64,000 nucleotides of DNA from SAR202 cluster bacterium bin22 (GTDB lineage: Bacteria > Chloroflexota > Dehalococcoidia > Lucifugimonadales > UBA3495), in NCBI GenBank assembly GCA_002238505.1, contig MPMM01000001.1, positions 434,001 through 498,000 on the forward strand, in the 5' to 3' direction. Each line of letters begins with the position of its first letter. The first letter of the stretch is position 1. Below, piece by piece: positions 40,265 through 50,814 of the stretch. The notes beneath the pieces are model-generated. The model was not told where the DNA came from and searched no databases. It was given only the letters and a program-made list of their open reading frames with translations. Both the position numbers and the translations under genes were made by a program.

Positions 40265-41314
40265 CTAAGAGGCGTTTGCCTTCCTCATTTCGGCTACCAC
40301 ATTGCCTACCCGGGACAAGGCCTCATCCACTTCGGCGCTGCCGATGTGGCGGTGAGTGACCATCCGAAGGGTCTGGGCCCGGGAGGGGGTAACTTTAACG
40401 CCAGCCTCGGAAAGGGCGGCCAGAACCTCGGGCGCACTGCCTACGGAAGGATCAATCTCAAATATCACGATGTTGGTTTGAATGCTGTCCGGGTCCACGT
40501 TCAAGCCTTCGATGCTGGCCAGGCGGCGGGCATTGGCGTGGTCGTCGGCCAGGCGTTCGATCATGGTGTCCAGGGCAACCAAACCGGCGGAGGCCAGCAC
40601 CCCGGCCTGGCGCATGCCGCCACCGATCATTTTTCGCCACCGTCGGGCCTCGCCGATAAATTCCTCGGAGCCACAAAGGACCGAACCTACCGGACAGCTG
40701 AGGGCCTTTGACAGGCAAAAGGAGATGTCGTCCACGTCCTTGACCAGTTCACTGGGGGGGACTTCCAGGGCTACGGCGGCATTAAAGATGCGGGCGCCGT
40801 CCATGTGGACGCTGGCCCCGTCCTCGTGGGCAATGTCGGCCACCCTCTTGGTGTCCTGAGGAGTCAGGGCAGCGCCGCTGCAGCGGTTGTGGGTGTTTTC
40901 CAAACACACCATTGTAGTGGGGGGCATGTGCACGTTGCCCCGGGGTCGAATTGCGGCAGTCAGGTCCTGGGGGTCAATGCGTCCCTGTTCGTCGTTTGGC
41001 ACCAGCCTGACCTGGGCGCCGGCCAGGGCGGAGACGCCGGCCGATTCGTTCCAGAACATGTGGGCCTGGTCGCCCATGATGATCTCGTCACCCCGGTGGC
41101 AATAAGTCAGGGCTGCCACCAGGTTGCTCATGGTGCCGCTGGCGGTCAGCAGTCCCGCCTCCTTTCCAAGCAGGTCGGCGGCGCGTTGCTCCAGCATGTT
41201 GATGGAGGGGTCCTCCCCGTAAACATCGTCCCCCACCTCGGCGTCGGCCATGGCCCGGCGCATCTCGTCGGTGGGGTGGGTGATTGTATCGCTTCGCATA
41301 TCTATGACATTCAT
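40265..41314 (-). CDS. Threonine aldolase family (GntG/LtaE-like) PLP enzyme
   Basis: [61 protein letters not shown]. Confidence 0.92.
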   Translation of the reverse strand: MNVIDMRSDTITHPTDEMRRAMADAEVGDDVYGEDPSINMLEQRAADLLGKEAGLLTASGTMSNLVAALTYCHRGDEIIMGDQAHMFWNESAGVSALAGAQVRLVPNDEQGRIDPQDLTAAIRPRGNVHMPPTTMVCLENTHNRCSGAALTPQDTKRVADIAHEDGASVHMDGARIFNAAVALEVPPSELVKDVDDISFCLSKALSCPVGSVLCGSEEFIGEARRWRKMIGGGMRQAGVLASAGLVALDTMIERLADDHANARRLASIEGLNVDPDSIQTNIVIFEIDPSVGSAPEVLAALSEAGVKVTPSRAQTLRMVTHRHIGSAEVDEALSRVGNVVAEMRKANAS

Positions 41315-41634
41315 TTGTTGACTCCCACTGGGATGATGACCGGTATTCTAGCACAGGCTACTCGCGCGCGAGCCTGGAGCGAAGGGGAGGCCGCAGGGCC
41401 ACACCCGCCCCATCAAAGGGCTGATTCAAAGTCATCAAAAGCATTGCGCAATGAGTCTCTCTGGATTCCGGTTAATCGTCCAAGTCTTGATCTTATTGTT
41501 CAGAGCTGGATGTCTTTGCCACCTCTGCAAGCCTGGGCTGATGCCTCATCCTGTGCCTGGTTGCTGGAACGCATTACTGCCGCCTTGATTTCACTGACTT
41601 GATTCTGCTGGAGCCTTCCACCGGCCTGGTGAGA

Positions 41635-42849
41635 TCACCTGAGGTCAAACCATACAGGTTTGGGGGTGGGCCATTCGTCCCAGAACATGACGAGAGTGGA
41701 GAGGTCAGCTGTGGCGATGTGCCAGCACACGTTCAGCTCGAATTCCCCTTCCGGAAAGACCTCCCTTGAGTTGGAGCCGGGGAAAACTCCGCAGCTGTCG
41801 CCGCTGGTTGTATATACCCAGCCTACTGCCCGGCCCGTTGTTTTCACGTAATCTACGAAGAAGCCTCTCTGTTCGCCCACGTTTTTGACTCTGAGCCGGA
41901 GCAAGTAGAACTGCTTGCCTTCGCCCGGGGGCTTATTGAAGCTGTTCTCCTCTCGTATTATGTCCCAGGCGTCGGGGGTAATGTCGACGACTGAGACTTC
42001 CCAGTGGGTCTGGTGGTCCTGCACGATTCCCTTTTGGCCCAGGGGTACCGGGTTGTTCCTGGAACTCCCTCTAGGCTGTTCGGTTGGTGTGGCCGCAGGA
42101 CTGGGTGTGACGGTTGCAGCTGGTGTTGGAGCGACGGTCGGCAACAAGGGTTCGGGCCGGGGCGCCGGCTCAACGCTGGGCTCAGGAGACCTTGCGTTCT
42201 CCGGCGCCTCTCCGACTCCGGTGGGGGTGGTCTGATCGCTGGTCAGGACTGCCTCGGAGCCGTCCGTGGCCTCGCCAACGGCACTCCCTGGTTGGGTGAT
42301 GATGCTTACGCCCGGTCCGTCTGAGCCCGTCTGAGTGTCTTGCGGAGGGGAGCCTGCTGCCTCTGTAGTCAGATTCGCGCTGGCATTTGGGGCTGGGGTG
42401 GACCGGGGCGTGGGGCCCGGTTGCTGCATTGCTTCGACAGTGGCGGACACCATGGCCTGGACGGTAGCCTCCAGGTTCGGGGCTGCCGTCGTCGGCTCGT
42501 TAATCAGGGGAACAAGTTCTGCCCGGGGCGTGGCGGTTGGCAGGTCCTGTTGGACTGGAGTCGGAGAACTGGAGAAAGCCGGTGGCGACTGGGTGGGGAC
42601 TGATGTGCCGCACGCCGACGCTACAGTGAGCAGCAAAGCCGTGAGGCCAACCGTAAAGCCGGGATTCCGGATGAAAAAATGCTTGAATCTTGGGGACACG
42701 CTGTGGCTCCTGTCGGCAGAGTCGTGTGTTGCCGCATTAGGTGGCGCCTGAGGCGATTCATTGCCCAGAATCGCTTTAATTTTGTGGGAGTTATGATTCA
42801 TTGTGCAGGGCCACCGAGAAAATCTTTTTTCCCAGTCAATGCCAGTCAT
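41635..42849 (-). CDS. Lipoprotein with Pro/Thr-rich linker and C-terminal DUF4352-like domain
   Basis: FTVGLTALLLTVASACGTS lipobox; long P/T/A-rich linker; LRLRVKNVGEQRGFFVDYVKTTG C-terminal domain; true start uncertain. Confidence 0.65.
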   Translation of the reverse strand: MTGIDWEKRFSRWPCTMNHNSHKIKAILGNESPQAPPNAATHDSADRSHSVSPRFKHFFIRNPGFTVGLTALLLTVASACGTSVPTQSPPAFSSSPTPVQQDLPTATPRAELVPLINEPTTAAPNLEATVQAMVSATVEAMQQPGPTPRSTPAPNASANLTTEAAGSPPQDTQTGSDGPGVSIITQPGSAVGEATDGSEAVLTSDQTTPTGVGEAPENARSPEPSVEPAPRPEPLLPTVAPTPAATVTPSPAATPTEQPRGSSRNNPVPLGQKGIVQDHQTHWEVSVVDITPDAWDIIREENSFNKPPGEGKQFYLLRLRVKNVGEQRGFFVDYVKTTGRAVGWVYTTSGDSCGVFPGSNSREVFPEGEFELNVCWHIATADLSTLVMFWDEWPTPKPVWFDLR

Positions 42850-43521
42850 CTCCTGTCACTCTATATCTGGAGACTTCAGGGTTGTGACGGGGATTTGGGG
42901 CCGCATGACAGGATTGCCCGCCACCGCCTATTGAAGGGTGTCATTTGGCGAGACAGGGGCGACAGTACCCCTCCTGAAATTTATTGGTTTAGATGCCGGT
43001 GTTGCAAGTTAGCGAGCAGGCAGATACCCAGACATGCCCCAGCGTGGGAATATCCGGACCACCTGAATTGGGTCGTAACCAGAAGGACCCAGGGTTCTCT
43101 ATTGCACTATTTCTATAGTAGGCAACGGTCAGGCAGCAAGGGAAGGCGAAAGTGTCAGCGTGGTCGGCTGTTGGCAGAATTGCCATCAATTCAGATGATG
43201 ATGTTCACTCGCCCAATGCAAGACAGTCAGGAGTCAACTGAACGGCATTTGGATTCCTCCGGCAATCGCGGCTTGAAATTCGGCAATGCATCGAGGCACA
43301 AATCCGTTATTACATGGCTGGTTCCCGTGTGACGGCATCCAGCAAGCAATTCGGGCCTTTCGGCAGGATCAGGGCGGCATGAATTTGATTGGTGGATTTT
43401 CTGGACTTGGACGTACAATTTAGGGCGCGATTGCCCCCTCCCCCGGCGGGATTTCTTGCCAAACTCCATATAGTCTTCTAATATGGGTAAAGCTACCGGA
43501 GAGCAAGGTGGAGGTTGGCAA

Positions 43522-44163
43522 ATGCGACAGAGCGCGGTCAGTTTCAAGGCCAAGGGCTTGAACTTCGAAGGGATAGTTGCCACGCCTGACGACGTTGGAA
43601 GCACCGTCCCCGGCATAGTCATCTGTCATCCCCACCCGCTTTTTGGCGGAAACATGGACAACAACGTGGTGTTGGCGCTTTCCTTTTCGCTGGTAGAGCA
43701 GGGGTTCGCCACCGTCCGGTTCAATTTCCGTGGCGTGGGCAACAGCGAAGGCGAGCACTCCAAAGGTGAGAACGAATACCAGGAAGTTCTGGCCGCCTTT
43801 GATTTGATGAAGGCCTGGAATGGTGTGGACGGCCGCAAGCTCGGCCTCGCCGGCTATTCCTTCGGGACTTCGGTGATTCTGGGCAGTAAGGACGTTCAAA
43901 AGAAGGCCAAGTCCATTGCCCTGGTGTCACCCAACATACGCGCCATTTCGGATACGCCCCTGAAGAAGTCCAAGACTCCCACGATGATTATCACTGGCAG
44001 CCGTGACAAGCTGGTGGAGGCGGAGAATCTTCAGGAAAACCTGGATGCCTTTGAGCTCTCGCCCAAGTTTGAGGTAGTTAACGGGGCGGACCACTTCTGG
44101 GGAGGAATGGAAAACAAGCTGATAGGCCCGGTGGCAGAGTTCTTTGCCGAGAACCTGAAGTAG
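43522..44163 (+). CDS. Alpha/beta hydrolase
   Basis: GIVICHPHPLFGGNMDNNVVLALSFSLVEQGFATVRFNFRGVGNSEG; LAGYSFGTSVIL. Confidence 0.93.
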   Translation: MRQSAVSFKAKGLNFEGIVATPDDVGSTVPGIVICHPHPLFGGNMDNNVVLALSFSLVEQGFATVRFNFRGVGNSEGEHSKGENEYQEVLAAFDLMKAWNGVDGRKLGLAGYSFGTSVILGSKDVQKKAKSIALVSPNIRAISDTPLKKSKTPTMIITGSRDKLVEAENLQENLDAFELSPKFEVVNGADHFWGGMENKLIGPVAEFFAENLK

Positions 44164-44170
44164 CCATCCG

Positions 44171-45016
44171 ATGGAGACCCCGGAGAACCGCGAGACAAGT
44201 CCTGAAGACTGCCCACACAGTTCAGCCTCGATAGAAGAAACCTTAACCTCCCAGCCGTCTTTCCCTGAGATGCCTGAAGGCAGCGCAGGGGGGGAAGCGG
44301 AAGAACCAGTTCAACCCGTGACTGCCGCAGGTTCGGCGGTGGCTTCCGAAGGGCTGTCCCCCAAACCCCAGCCTGAGGCCGAGGCTACTTACCGCAAACG
44401 GCCTATATTTCTGGACTTTGACCTGCTGCAACTGGCAGGAATTTTTCTGATCCTGGATCAGCTGACCAAGTTCCTGGTGCGGGCGTACTTGCCCTTTGGC
44501 CAATCGTACCCGGCGAGGGGCTTCTTTCGTTTCACCCACGCGGAGAACACCGGGAGCGCCTTCGGAATTCTGCAGGGTTATAACACCCCCCTGATAGCTG
44601 TGTCCTTCGTGGGCATTATCGTGCTGGCTTTCATTTACCAGAGCCAGCCCCGCCCCACAAATCTGCTGCGTTTGAGCCTGGGCCTCCAAATAGGAGGCGC
44701 AATAGGCAATCTGCTGGACCGATTCCGGCTGGGCGCGGTAACCGACTTCATAGATGTGGGACCCTGGCCCATATTCAACCTGGCCGATGCTTCAATTATT
44801 TCGGGGCTGGCCCTTTTGGGGTGGATTCTCCTGTGGCCAGGTGGCAGGGATGCTGCGCCGGCGATGGCCACCGCCGGGGACAGAGATTACTCGCTCAAGC
44901 GAAGGGGTCGGTGCGTCCGATGTGGCCGCTTCCATTCGGGACGGCGGAGCGGTTGCCGCGCCGTTGCGCCGCCAGGCATTGGGCGAAGATTGTCCAGGCG
45001 GGCAGCCCGAAGGTAA
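44171..45016 (+). CDS. lspA: Signal peptidase II with N- and C-terminal extensions
   Basis: LILDQLTKFLVRAYLPFGQ; FTHAENTGSAFGILQG; GGAIGNLLDRFRLGAVTDFIDVGPWPIFNLADASI. Confidence 0.93.
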   Translation: METPENRETSPEDCPHSSASIEETLTSQPSFPEMPEGSAGGEAEEPVQPVTAAGSAVASEGLSPKPQPEAEATYRKRPIFLDFDLLQLAGIFLILDQLTKFLVRAYLPFGQSYPARGFFRFTHAENTGSAFGILQGYNTPLIAVSFVGIIVLAFIYQSQPRPTNLLRLSLGLQIGGAIGNLLDRFRLGAVTDFIDVGPWPIFNLADASIISGLALLGWILLWPGGRDAAPAMATAGDRDYSLKRRGRCVRCGRFHSGRRSGCRAVAPPGIGRRLSRRAARR

Positions 45017-45025
45017 TGGGGCGGG

Positions 45026-45949
45026 ATGAGCAGCAGTTTGAAATCCAAAGTCAGGGAACTGGTTGCGGCAGGCGACTCGCCCAGGCTGGACCGGTTTCTT
45101 GCGGAACGTGAAAGAGGACTTACGCGGAGCCGTATTCATTCCCTGATAGGCGAGGGTTGGGTGACATTGAATGGCCAGGTGGCGCGCCCAGCACAAAGGG
45201 TAAGAACCGGCGACCGGGTTATCCTGACGATTCCCCCCGTACGTGAATCTGACCTGATACCCCAGGACATCCCGCTGCAGGTCATCTACCAGGACTCCGA
45301 GATAGTCGTAATAGACAAACCTGCCGGCCTCTCGGTTCACCCAGGCCCCGGGCATCCGGATGGAACGCTGGTGAACGCCCTGCTGGCCCGGTGCCCGGAT
45401 ATACAGGGTGTTGGCGGAGTTCACCGCCCCGGAATAGTGCACCGGCTGGACAAGGATACGTCGGGCCTGATAGTGGTAGCCAAGACGGAAAAGGCGCATC
45501 ACGATATTTCCGCCCAGATTAAGGGCCGGGAGGTACACAAGGGATACCTGGCTTTGACGGTTGGGGTGCCGCCCCAGGATTCGGGTACGGTGGATGCCCC
45601 CATAGCCCGAGATCCCAGGCACCGCCAGCGCATGGCTGTGGTTCTGGGAGGGAGAGAGTCCCGAACCCACTACCGGGTGGTGAAGGAGTTGGACGGCCAT
45701 GCCCTGCTCTCCCTTGCCCTGGAGACGGGCAGAACCCACCAGATACGGGTACACCTGGCTTACCTGGGATACCCCATTTTTGGCGATGAAGTTTACGGCC
45801 GCCGCAGTTCAGCGCTTCCCCGACAGTTCCTGCACGCCAACTCACTTGAGCTTCGCCATCCCCAAACGGGAGAGCATATGTCGTTTCGTTCAGACCTGCC
45901 CAGTGACCTGAAAGAGGCGATGGAATCCCTGAACAATACCAGTAATTAA
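45026..45949 (+). CDS. rluD: RluA/RluD family pseudouridine synthase
   Basis: PGIVHRLDKDTSGLIVVAKTEKAH; ALETGRTHQIRVHLAYLGYPIFGDEVYG. Confidence 0.94.
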   Translation: MSSSLKSKVRELVAAGDSPRLDRFLAERERGLTRSRIHSLIGEGWVTLNGQVARPAQRVRTGDRVILTIPPVRESDLIPQDIPLQVIYQDSEIVVIDKPAGLSVHPGPGHPDGTLVNALLARCPDIQGVGGVHRPGIVHRLDKDTSGLIVVAKTEKAHHDISAQIKGREVHKGYLALTVGVPPQDSGTVDAPIARDPRHRQRMAVVLGGRESRTHYRVVKELDGHALLSLALETGRTHQIRVHLAYLGYPIFGDEVYGRRSSALPRQFLHANSLELRHPQTGEHMSFRSDLPSDLKEAMESLNNTSN

Positions 45950-46105
45950 TCCCCATCAATTCTCAATACACTGCCACTTTTCGTAATAATTTCTCCGAGT
46001 TCCCTATTATCGGTGACAGCGGGGCGTGCTAAAATAGCCCTGCGGCCAGCAATGTGGCGGCGTCCAATTCTGCCCAGAAATTGCCAATAAGAGGAATCAA
46101 CCAGA

Positions 46106-47815
46106 ATGACCTCCCCGGAAAATGCCGCGACCGATTTTATTCGCACAATTGTGCAGGAAGACCTCAAGTCAAACAAATACGAAGGCAGAGTGGTTACGCG
46201 CTTTCCGCCGGAGCCCAATGGCTATCTGCACATTGGCCATGCCAAGTCCATTTGCCTCAATTTTGGGGTGGCTTCCGAGTATTCCGGGGGAGTATGCCAC
46301 CTGCGGTTTGACGACACAAACCCGTTGCGGGAGGACATCGAGTATATTCACTCCATCCAGGAAGATGTCCGCTGGCTGGGGTTCGACTGGGGACAGCATC
46401 TCTACTACGCTTCGGACTACTTTGACGCCCTTTACGACTTTGCCGAGCAGTTGATACTGGACGGAAAGGCCTACGTGGACAGCCTCACAGCCGATGAAAT
46501 CCGCGAGTACCGAGGCACTCTCACCGAGTCCGGGAGGGAAAGCCCTTATCGGGAACGTTCGGCGGAGGAGAGTCTGGACCTGTTCCGCCGAATGCGGGAC
46601 GGCGAGTTTGAAGACGGCGCCCACGTGCTGCGGGCGAAGATAGATATGGCTTCGCCCAACCTGAATATGCGGGACCCGACCATTTACCGCATCCGACGGG
46701 CGCACCACCACCGGACGGGGGACAAGTGGTGCATCTACCCCATGTATGACTACGCCCACGCGCTGTCCGACTCCATTGAGCACATAACCCATTCGCTGTG
46801 TACCCTGGAGTTTGAGGACCACCGCCCCCTGTATGACTGGACACTTGAGGTCCTGGATGTTTACCGGTCCCAGCAGATCGAGTTTGCGCGTCTTAACCTG
46901 ACCAATACCGTTATGAGCAAGAGGCGCCTGTTGCAGCTGGTGGAGGGGGGATACGTTTCCGGCTGGGATGACCCCAGGATGCCCACCATCAGCGGCCTGC
47001 GCCGCAGGGGATACACCCCGGAAGCCATAAAGACCTTTTGCGAGCACGTTGGCATTTCCAAGAGGGACACAGTTGTAAACATGGCCCTGCTGGAACACTG
47101 CATTCGGGAAGACCTGAACCAGCACGCGCCCAGGGTTATGGCTGTGCTCAATCCCCTGAAGGTCGTAATAACCAATTACCCGGAGGGCCAGGTCCAGGAG
47201 TTTGACGCGGTTAACAACCCGGAAGACCCGGCAATGGGAACCCGCAAGGTGCCCTTCTCCCGGGAGGTTTACATTGAGCGGGACGACTTCCGGGAAGACC
47301 CGCCGTCGCGCTTCTTCAGGCTGGCGCCCGGTCGGGAAGTCAGGCTCAGGTATGCGTGCTACATAACCTGCCAGGAAGTAATCAAAGACCCCGAGACGGG
47401 GGAAATCGTTGAGCTTCGCTGCACCTATGACCCGGAATCGGTGGGAGGCTCCACGCCGGATGGTCGACGGGTGCGCGGCACCCTGCACTGGGTGTCTGCT
47501 CCCCATGCTCGTGAAGCGGAAGTCAGGTTGTATGATTACCTGATGCGGGACACAGACGATGAAGGCGAGGAAGACAGCGGGGATTTTATTGCGCGACTGA
47601 ACGCGGATTCCCTGCAGGTTCTGTCCGGCTGCCGGGTTGAGCCCTGCCTGGCTGAGGCTGGACCGGGAGACCGGTTCCAGTTTGAGAGGCAAGGTTATTT
47701 CTGCGTTGATACCCGGGACTCCAGTCCTGGCGCGCCCGTGTTTAATCGGACGGTGTCGCTCAGGGACTCGTGGGCCAGGATTGAGCAGTCCCAGGGGCAA
47801 GGCGGAGCCGGTTAA
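46106..47815 (+). CDS. glnS: Glutaminyl-tRNA synthetase
   Basis: [73 protein letters not shown]. Confidence 0.97.
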   Translation: MTSPENAATDFIRTIVQEDLKSNKYEGRVVTRFPPEPNGYLHIGHAKSICLNFGVASEYSGGVCHLRFDDTNPLREDIEYIHSIQEDVRWLGFDWGQHLYYASDYFDALYDFAEQLILDGKAYVDSLTADEIREYRGTLTESGRESPYRERSAEESLDLFRRMRDGEFEDGAHVLRAKIDMASPNLNMRDPTIYRIRRAHHHRTGDKWCIYPMYDYAHALSDSIEHITHSLCTLEFEDHRPLYDWTLEVLDVYRSQQIEFARLNLTNTVMSKRRLLQLVEGGYVSGWDDPRMPTISGLRRRGYTPEAIKTFCEHVGISKRDTVVNMALLEHCIREDLNQHAPRVMAVLNPLKVVITNYPEGQVQEFDAVNNPEDPAMGTRKVPFSREVYIERDDFREDPPSRFFRLAPGREVRLRYACYITCQEVIKDPETGEIVELRCTYDPESVGGSTPDGRRVRGTLHWVSAPHAREAEVRLYDYLMRDTDDEGEEDSGDFIARLNADSLQVLSGCRVEPCLAEAGPGDRFQFERQGYFCVDTRDSSPGAPVFNRTVSLRDSWARIEQSQGQGGAG

Positions 47816-47923
47816 GCGCAAAAGGGATTCCCTTTTCGCGGTTTGCATTGGAAGAATGGAATCAATTCGATTCCGGGCGCCAATACAGCGTCAACCCAGT
47901 GGAAAAGTCAGGGGAGGTAAGAT

Positions 47924-49384
47924 TTGGCCAGTGAAGTCCGCGTCAGGTATGCGCCCAGTCCCACAGGTCTGCCCCACATAGGCAACATTCGGACTGCCAT
48001 GTTTAACTGGCTTTTTGCCCGCCATCACGGCGGCAAGTTTGTGGTCCGCATAGAGGACACTGACCAGGGGAGGCTGGTGCCCGGGGCCGTGGACGGCATT
48101 CTGGACGGGCTGGAGTGGCTGGACATTGACTGGGACGAGGGCCCCCGGGTGGGTGGGGATTTCGGGTCATATTTCCAGTCGGAGAGGCTTCCCCTTTACC
48201 ATGCCGAGGCTGAACGATTGATCAACCAGGGAGATGCCTACCGCTGCTACTGCACCCGGGAGAGGTTAACTGAACTCAGGCAGGAACAGGAAAGGAACAA
48301 GCAGGCCCTGGGCTACGACGGGTATTGCAAACGCCTGGGCGATGGGGAACGGCGTACCCTTGAGGAGGAAGGCGCTCCCTGCGTGGTGCGGTTCTCCATG
48401 CCTGATTCCGGCGTTACCAGGCTGCATGACTTAATCCGGGACGACGTGGAATGGCAGAATGAGCTGGTGGATGACTTCGTACTGCTGAAGTCCGACGGAT
48501 TTCCCACGTACCACCTGGCGGTAGTAACCGACGATCACTACATGCAGATCAGCCACGTGCTTCGGGCTGAAGAGTGGCTTTCCAGCGCTCCCCGCCACCT
48601 GCAACTGTATCGTGCCCTGGGCTACACGCCCCCTGAGCACGGGCACCTGCCCATGATTCTGGGCCCGGACCGGGCAAAGCTGTCAAAGCGGCACGGCGCG
48701 ACTTCAATCCTGGAGTACCGGGACGATGGCTTCCTGCCTGATGCACTGCGTAATTTCATGGTGTTGCTGGGGTGGTCGCTGGACGACAAGACCGAGGTCA
48801 TGCACATCGAGACCATCCAGCAGCACTTTACGCTGGACCGGGTAGGGAAGCCGGCCGCCATCTTTGACGTGGAAAAACTGTCCTGGATGAACGGCGTTTA
48901 CATTCGGGAGATGTCGGCGGAGGCCCTGGCAGAGGCAATTATGCCATTCCTTGAGAAGGGCCTGGACCCCAGCCTGTTGCCGGTAGACCGGGACTATTTG
49001 CTGAGAATTGTTCCTCTCATCCAGGAGAGGTTGAAGGTGCTGACCGAGGCTCCGGAAATGGTTTCCTACTTCTTTGAGGAACAGCCTGTTTACGACCCGG
49101 CAAACCTGGTCCAGCGGGGGATGTCGGACGAAGAGACGGTTGCGGCTTTGGAGAAGGCGTTGCCGGCCCTCGAGGGCTGCGAGTTCCGGACTGAAGCTCT
49201 GGAGAATCGATTGAGGGAACTGGGCGAAGAACTGGAACTGACACCGCGCCGATTCTTCGGAACTTTGCGATGGGCGGTGACCGGACGAAACGTTTCTCCA
49301 CCCTTGTTCGAGACTATGGAAGTCCTTGGCTGGGACCGGGTTATTGCCCGGCTCAATTGGGCCTTAACTCAGTTGTCCGGCTAG
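47924..49384 (+). CDS. gltX: Glutamyl-tRNA synthetase
   Basis: VRYAPSPTGLPHIGNIRTAMFNWLFARHHGGKFVVRIEDTDQ; DRAKLSKRHGATSI. Confidence 0.97.
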   Translation: MASEVRVRYAPSPTGLPHIGNIRTAMFNWLFARHHGGKFVVRIEDTDQGRLVPGAVDGILDGLEWLDIDWDEGPRVGGDFGSYFQSERLPLYHAEAERLINQGDAYRCYCTRERLTELRQEQERNKQALGYDGYCKRLGDGERRTLEEEGAPCVVRFSMPDSGVTRLHDLIRDDVEWQNELVDDFVLLKSDGFPTYHLAVVTDDHYMQISHVLRAEEWLSSAPRHLQLYRALGYTPPEHGHLPMILGPDRAKLSKRHGATSILEYRDDGFLPDALRNFMVLLGWSLDDKTEVMHIETIQQHFTLDRVGKPAAIFDVEKLSWMNGVYIREMSAEALAEAIMPFLEKGLDPSLLPVDRDYLLRIVPLIQERLKVLTEAPEMVSYFFEEQPVYDPANLVQRGMSDEETVAALEKALPALEGCEFRTEALENRLRELGEELELTPRRFFGTLRWAVTGRNVSPPLFETMEVLGWDRVIARLNWALTQLSG

Positions 49385-49439
49385 CGCCCGACCCCCAGGA
49401 ACAGTCTCCTTGCGGTCAGGGGATAACCGGTCAGGAAAG

Positions 49440-49464
49440 AACAGCGCTCCGGCGCTGTTTTTTT
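49440..49464 (+). terminator. Intrinsic terminator after gltX
   Basis: AACAGCGC-TCCG-GCGCTGTTTTTTT. Confidence 0.9.
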
Positions 49465-49494
49465 CTTTGACCCCTGGCCGGCGGCAAACCCGCT

Positions 49495-50301
49495 TTACTC
49501 GTCATCAATCAACAGCCCGCAATGAGGGCAGACGCGTCCTTCCTGATCCCTCTTCTGTATCTCCGCCAGAAAGCCGGAACCCAGAATTCCGGCCGGCAGT
49601 GCAAACATACCGATACCCATTACCGCGATAACGCCGGCCATGAACTTGCCGAGGGGTGTCACGGGCGATACGTCGCCATAGCCAACGGTGGTAAGCGTGA
49701 TGATGCTCCACCACATTGATTCGGGAATACTGCCAAACGCCTCAGGCTGGGCATGGTGCTCAGCGTAATACATCATCGCCGAAGCCAGTATCAGCATTAC
49801 CGCCAGCACAAGCACCACAGTCATCAGTTCAAGAGCCTTGCTTTGAAGAACCTTGCCCAGGGTGCGTATCCCCTCAAAATACCGTCCCAGGCGGGCGGCC
49901 CAGGCCAGCAATCGCAGGGCCCGCAGGGTCCGCAGATCTTCCATTCCCAGGAATGGCAGATAGAAGGGAGCCAGGGCCAGAAAATCTATTAGCAGAAGTG
50001 GGGTAACAGCGAATCTCAGACGCCCGAATACCGGGTGGGCATAACGGGTTTCAGCCGTGCATGACCAGATGCGAAGCACGTATTCGACGGTAAAAATCAC
50101 CATCGAGACTATTTCCAGGGTGGAGAAGAACCAGGGAACAGCATCGTACACCGCGTCCACGGTTTCCAGGATCTGGGCCGCGGTGTTGACGACAATCAAG
50201 GAAATAATAAAGAAATCGAAGGCCTTGTCCCAAAAGGCCCCGGCTTGTCCAACTTCCAGAAGCTGATGGACTTTGTGCTGGATTCTCGAGACGGATGTAA
50301 T
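49495..50301 (-). CDS. Voltage-gated-type K+ channel with C-terminal CPHCG motif; apparent ATT start
   Basis: TLTTVGYGDVSPVTPLGK filter; manual N-terminal extension (M)TSVSRIQHKVHQLLEVGQAGAFWDKAFDFFIISLIVVNTAAQILETVD; GAGGAG SD 6 nt before ATT at 50301. Confidence 0.85.
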   Translation of the reverse strand: MTSVSRIQHKVHQLLEVGQAGAFWDKAFDFFIISLIVVNTAAQILETVDAVYDAVPWFFSTLEIVSMVIFTVEYVLRIWSCTAETRYAHPVFGRLRFAVTPLLLIDFLALAPFYLPFLGMEDLRTLRALRLLAWAARLGRYFEGIRTLGKVLQSKALELMTVVLVLAVMLILASAMMYYAEHHAQPEAFGSIPESMWWSIITLTTVGYGDVSPVTPLGKFMAGVIAVMGIGMFALPAGILGSGFLAEIQKRDQEGRVCPHCGLLIDDE

Positions 50302-50427
50302 TTCTATCTCCTCAACTGGCGAGACCGGCGGTCAATTGATTGTCCTGACGAGGATAAGGGACAACCTTTTGAGGGTTTGCAAGCAAATGCAATTTTTTTC
50401 ATTTCTTAAAAAAGTCTAAAATCTGCC

Positions 50428-50456
50428 TTGACAACCCCATATGGGTGGCCTCTTAA
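50428..50456 (+). promoter_or_regulatory. Putative promoter with palindrome in spacer
   Basis: TTGACA-N17-TCTTAA; CCCATATGGG at 50436-50445. Confidence 0.35.
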
Positions 50457-50814
50457 CCTGTAACCGTCGGAGAATTGTCACCCTCTGCCGGGGACTCTGC
50501 TCCAGGGCCCTACAAGGCAACAACTCAGCCGACATGTATCCAGCAATTAGCGAGTGTCCGTCCATAAGCCAGACAAAGTGTGGCCTTAGGTAGGCCTCTT
50601 CACAAAGAAAATTCTTACAGAAGCAGGTTGGGCCAAGTAGGCGAGAGTGAGCCCGATAGCTGACTAAACCCGGTGCTTCTGATCATAAAATGCTCGATAC
50701 CGTACCCTTGCGACCGTATATGCGCCATTGATGGAGAAATATTAGCGAAATTTATAGATGTGGACATTGCTGGAAGTAAGCGGTTTCGGCGGAATTTGGA
50801 AGTGAGGTGGGCTT

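Noticed and set aside
42850-43480. 630-nt gap with ORF 42679..43332
   Set aside because: Weak composition, overlaps the lipoprotein start region, no motif; left unannotated.
46169-47848. 559-aa minus-strand ORF covering glnS
   Set aside because: Antisense shadow of a clear GlnRS gene; no recognisable domain.
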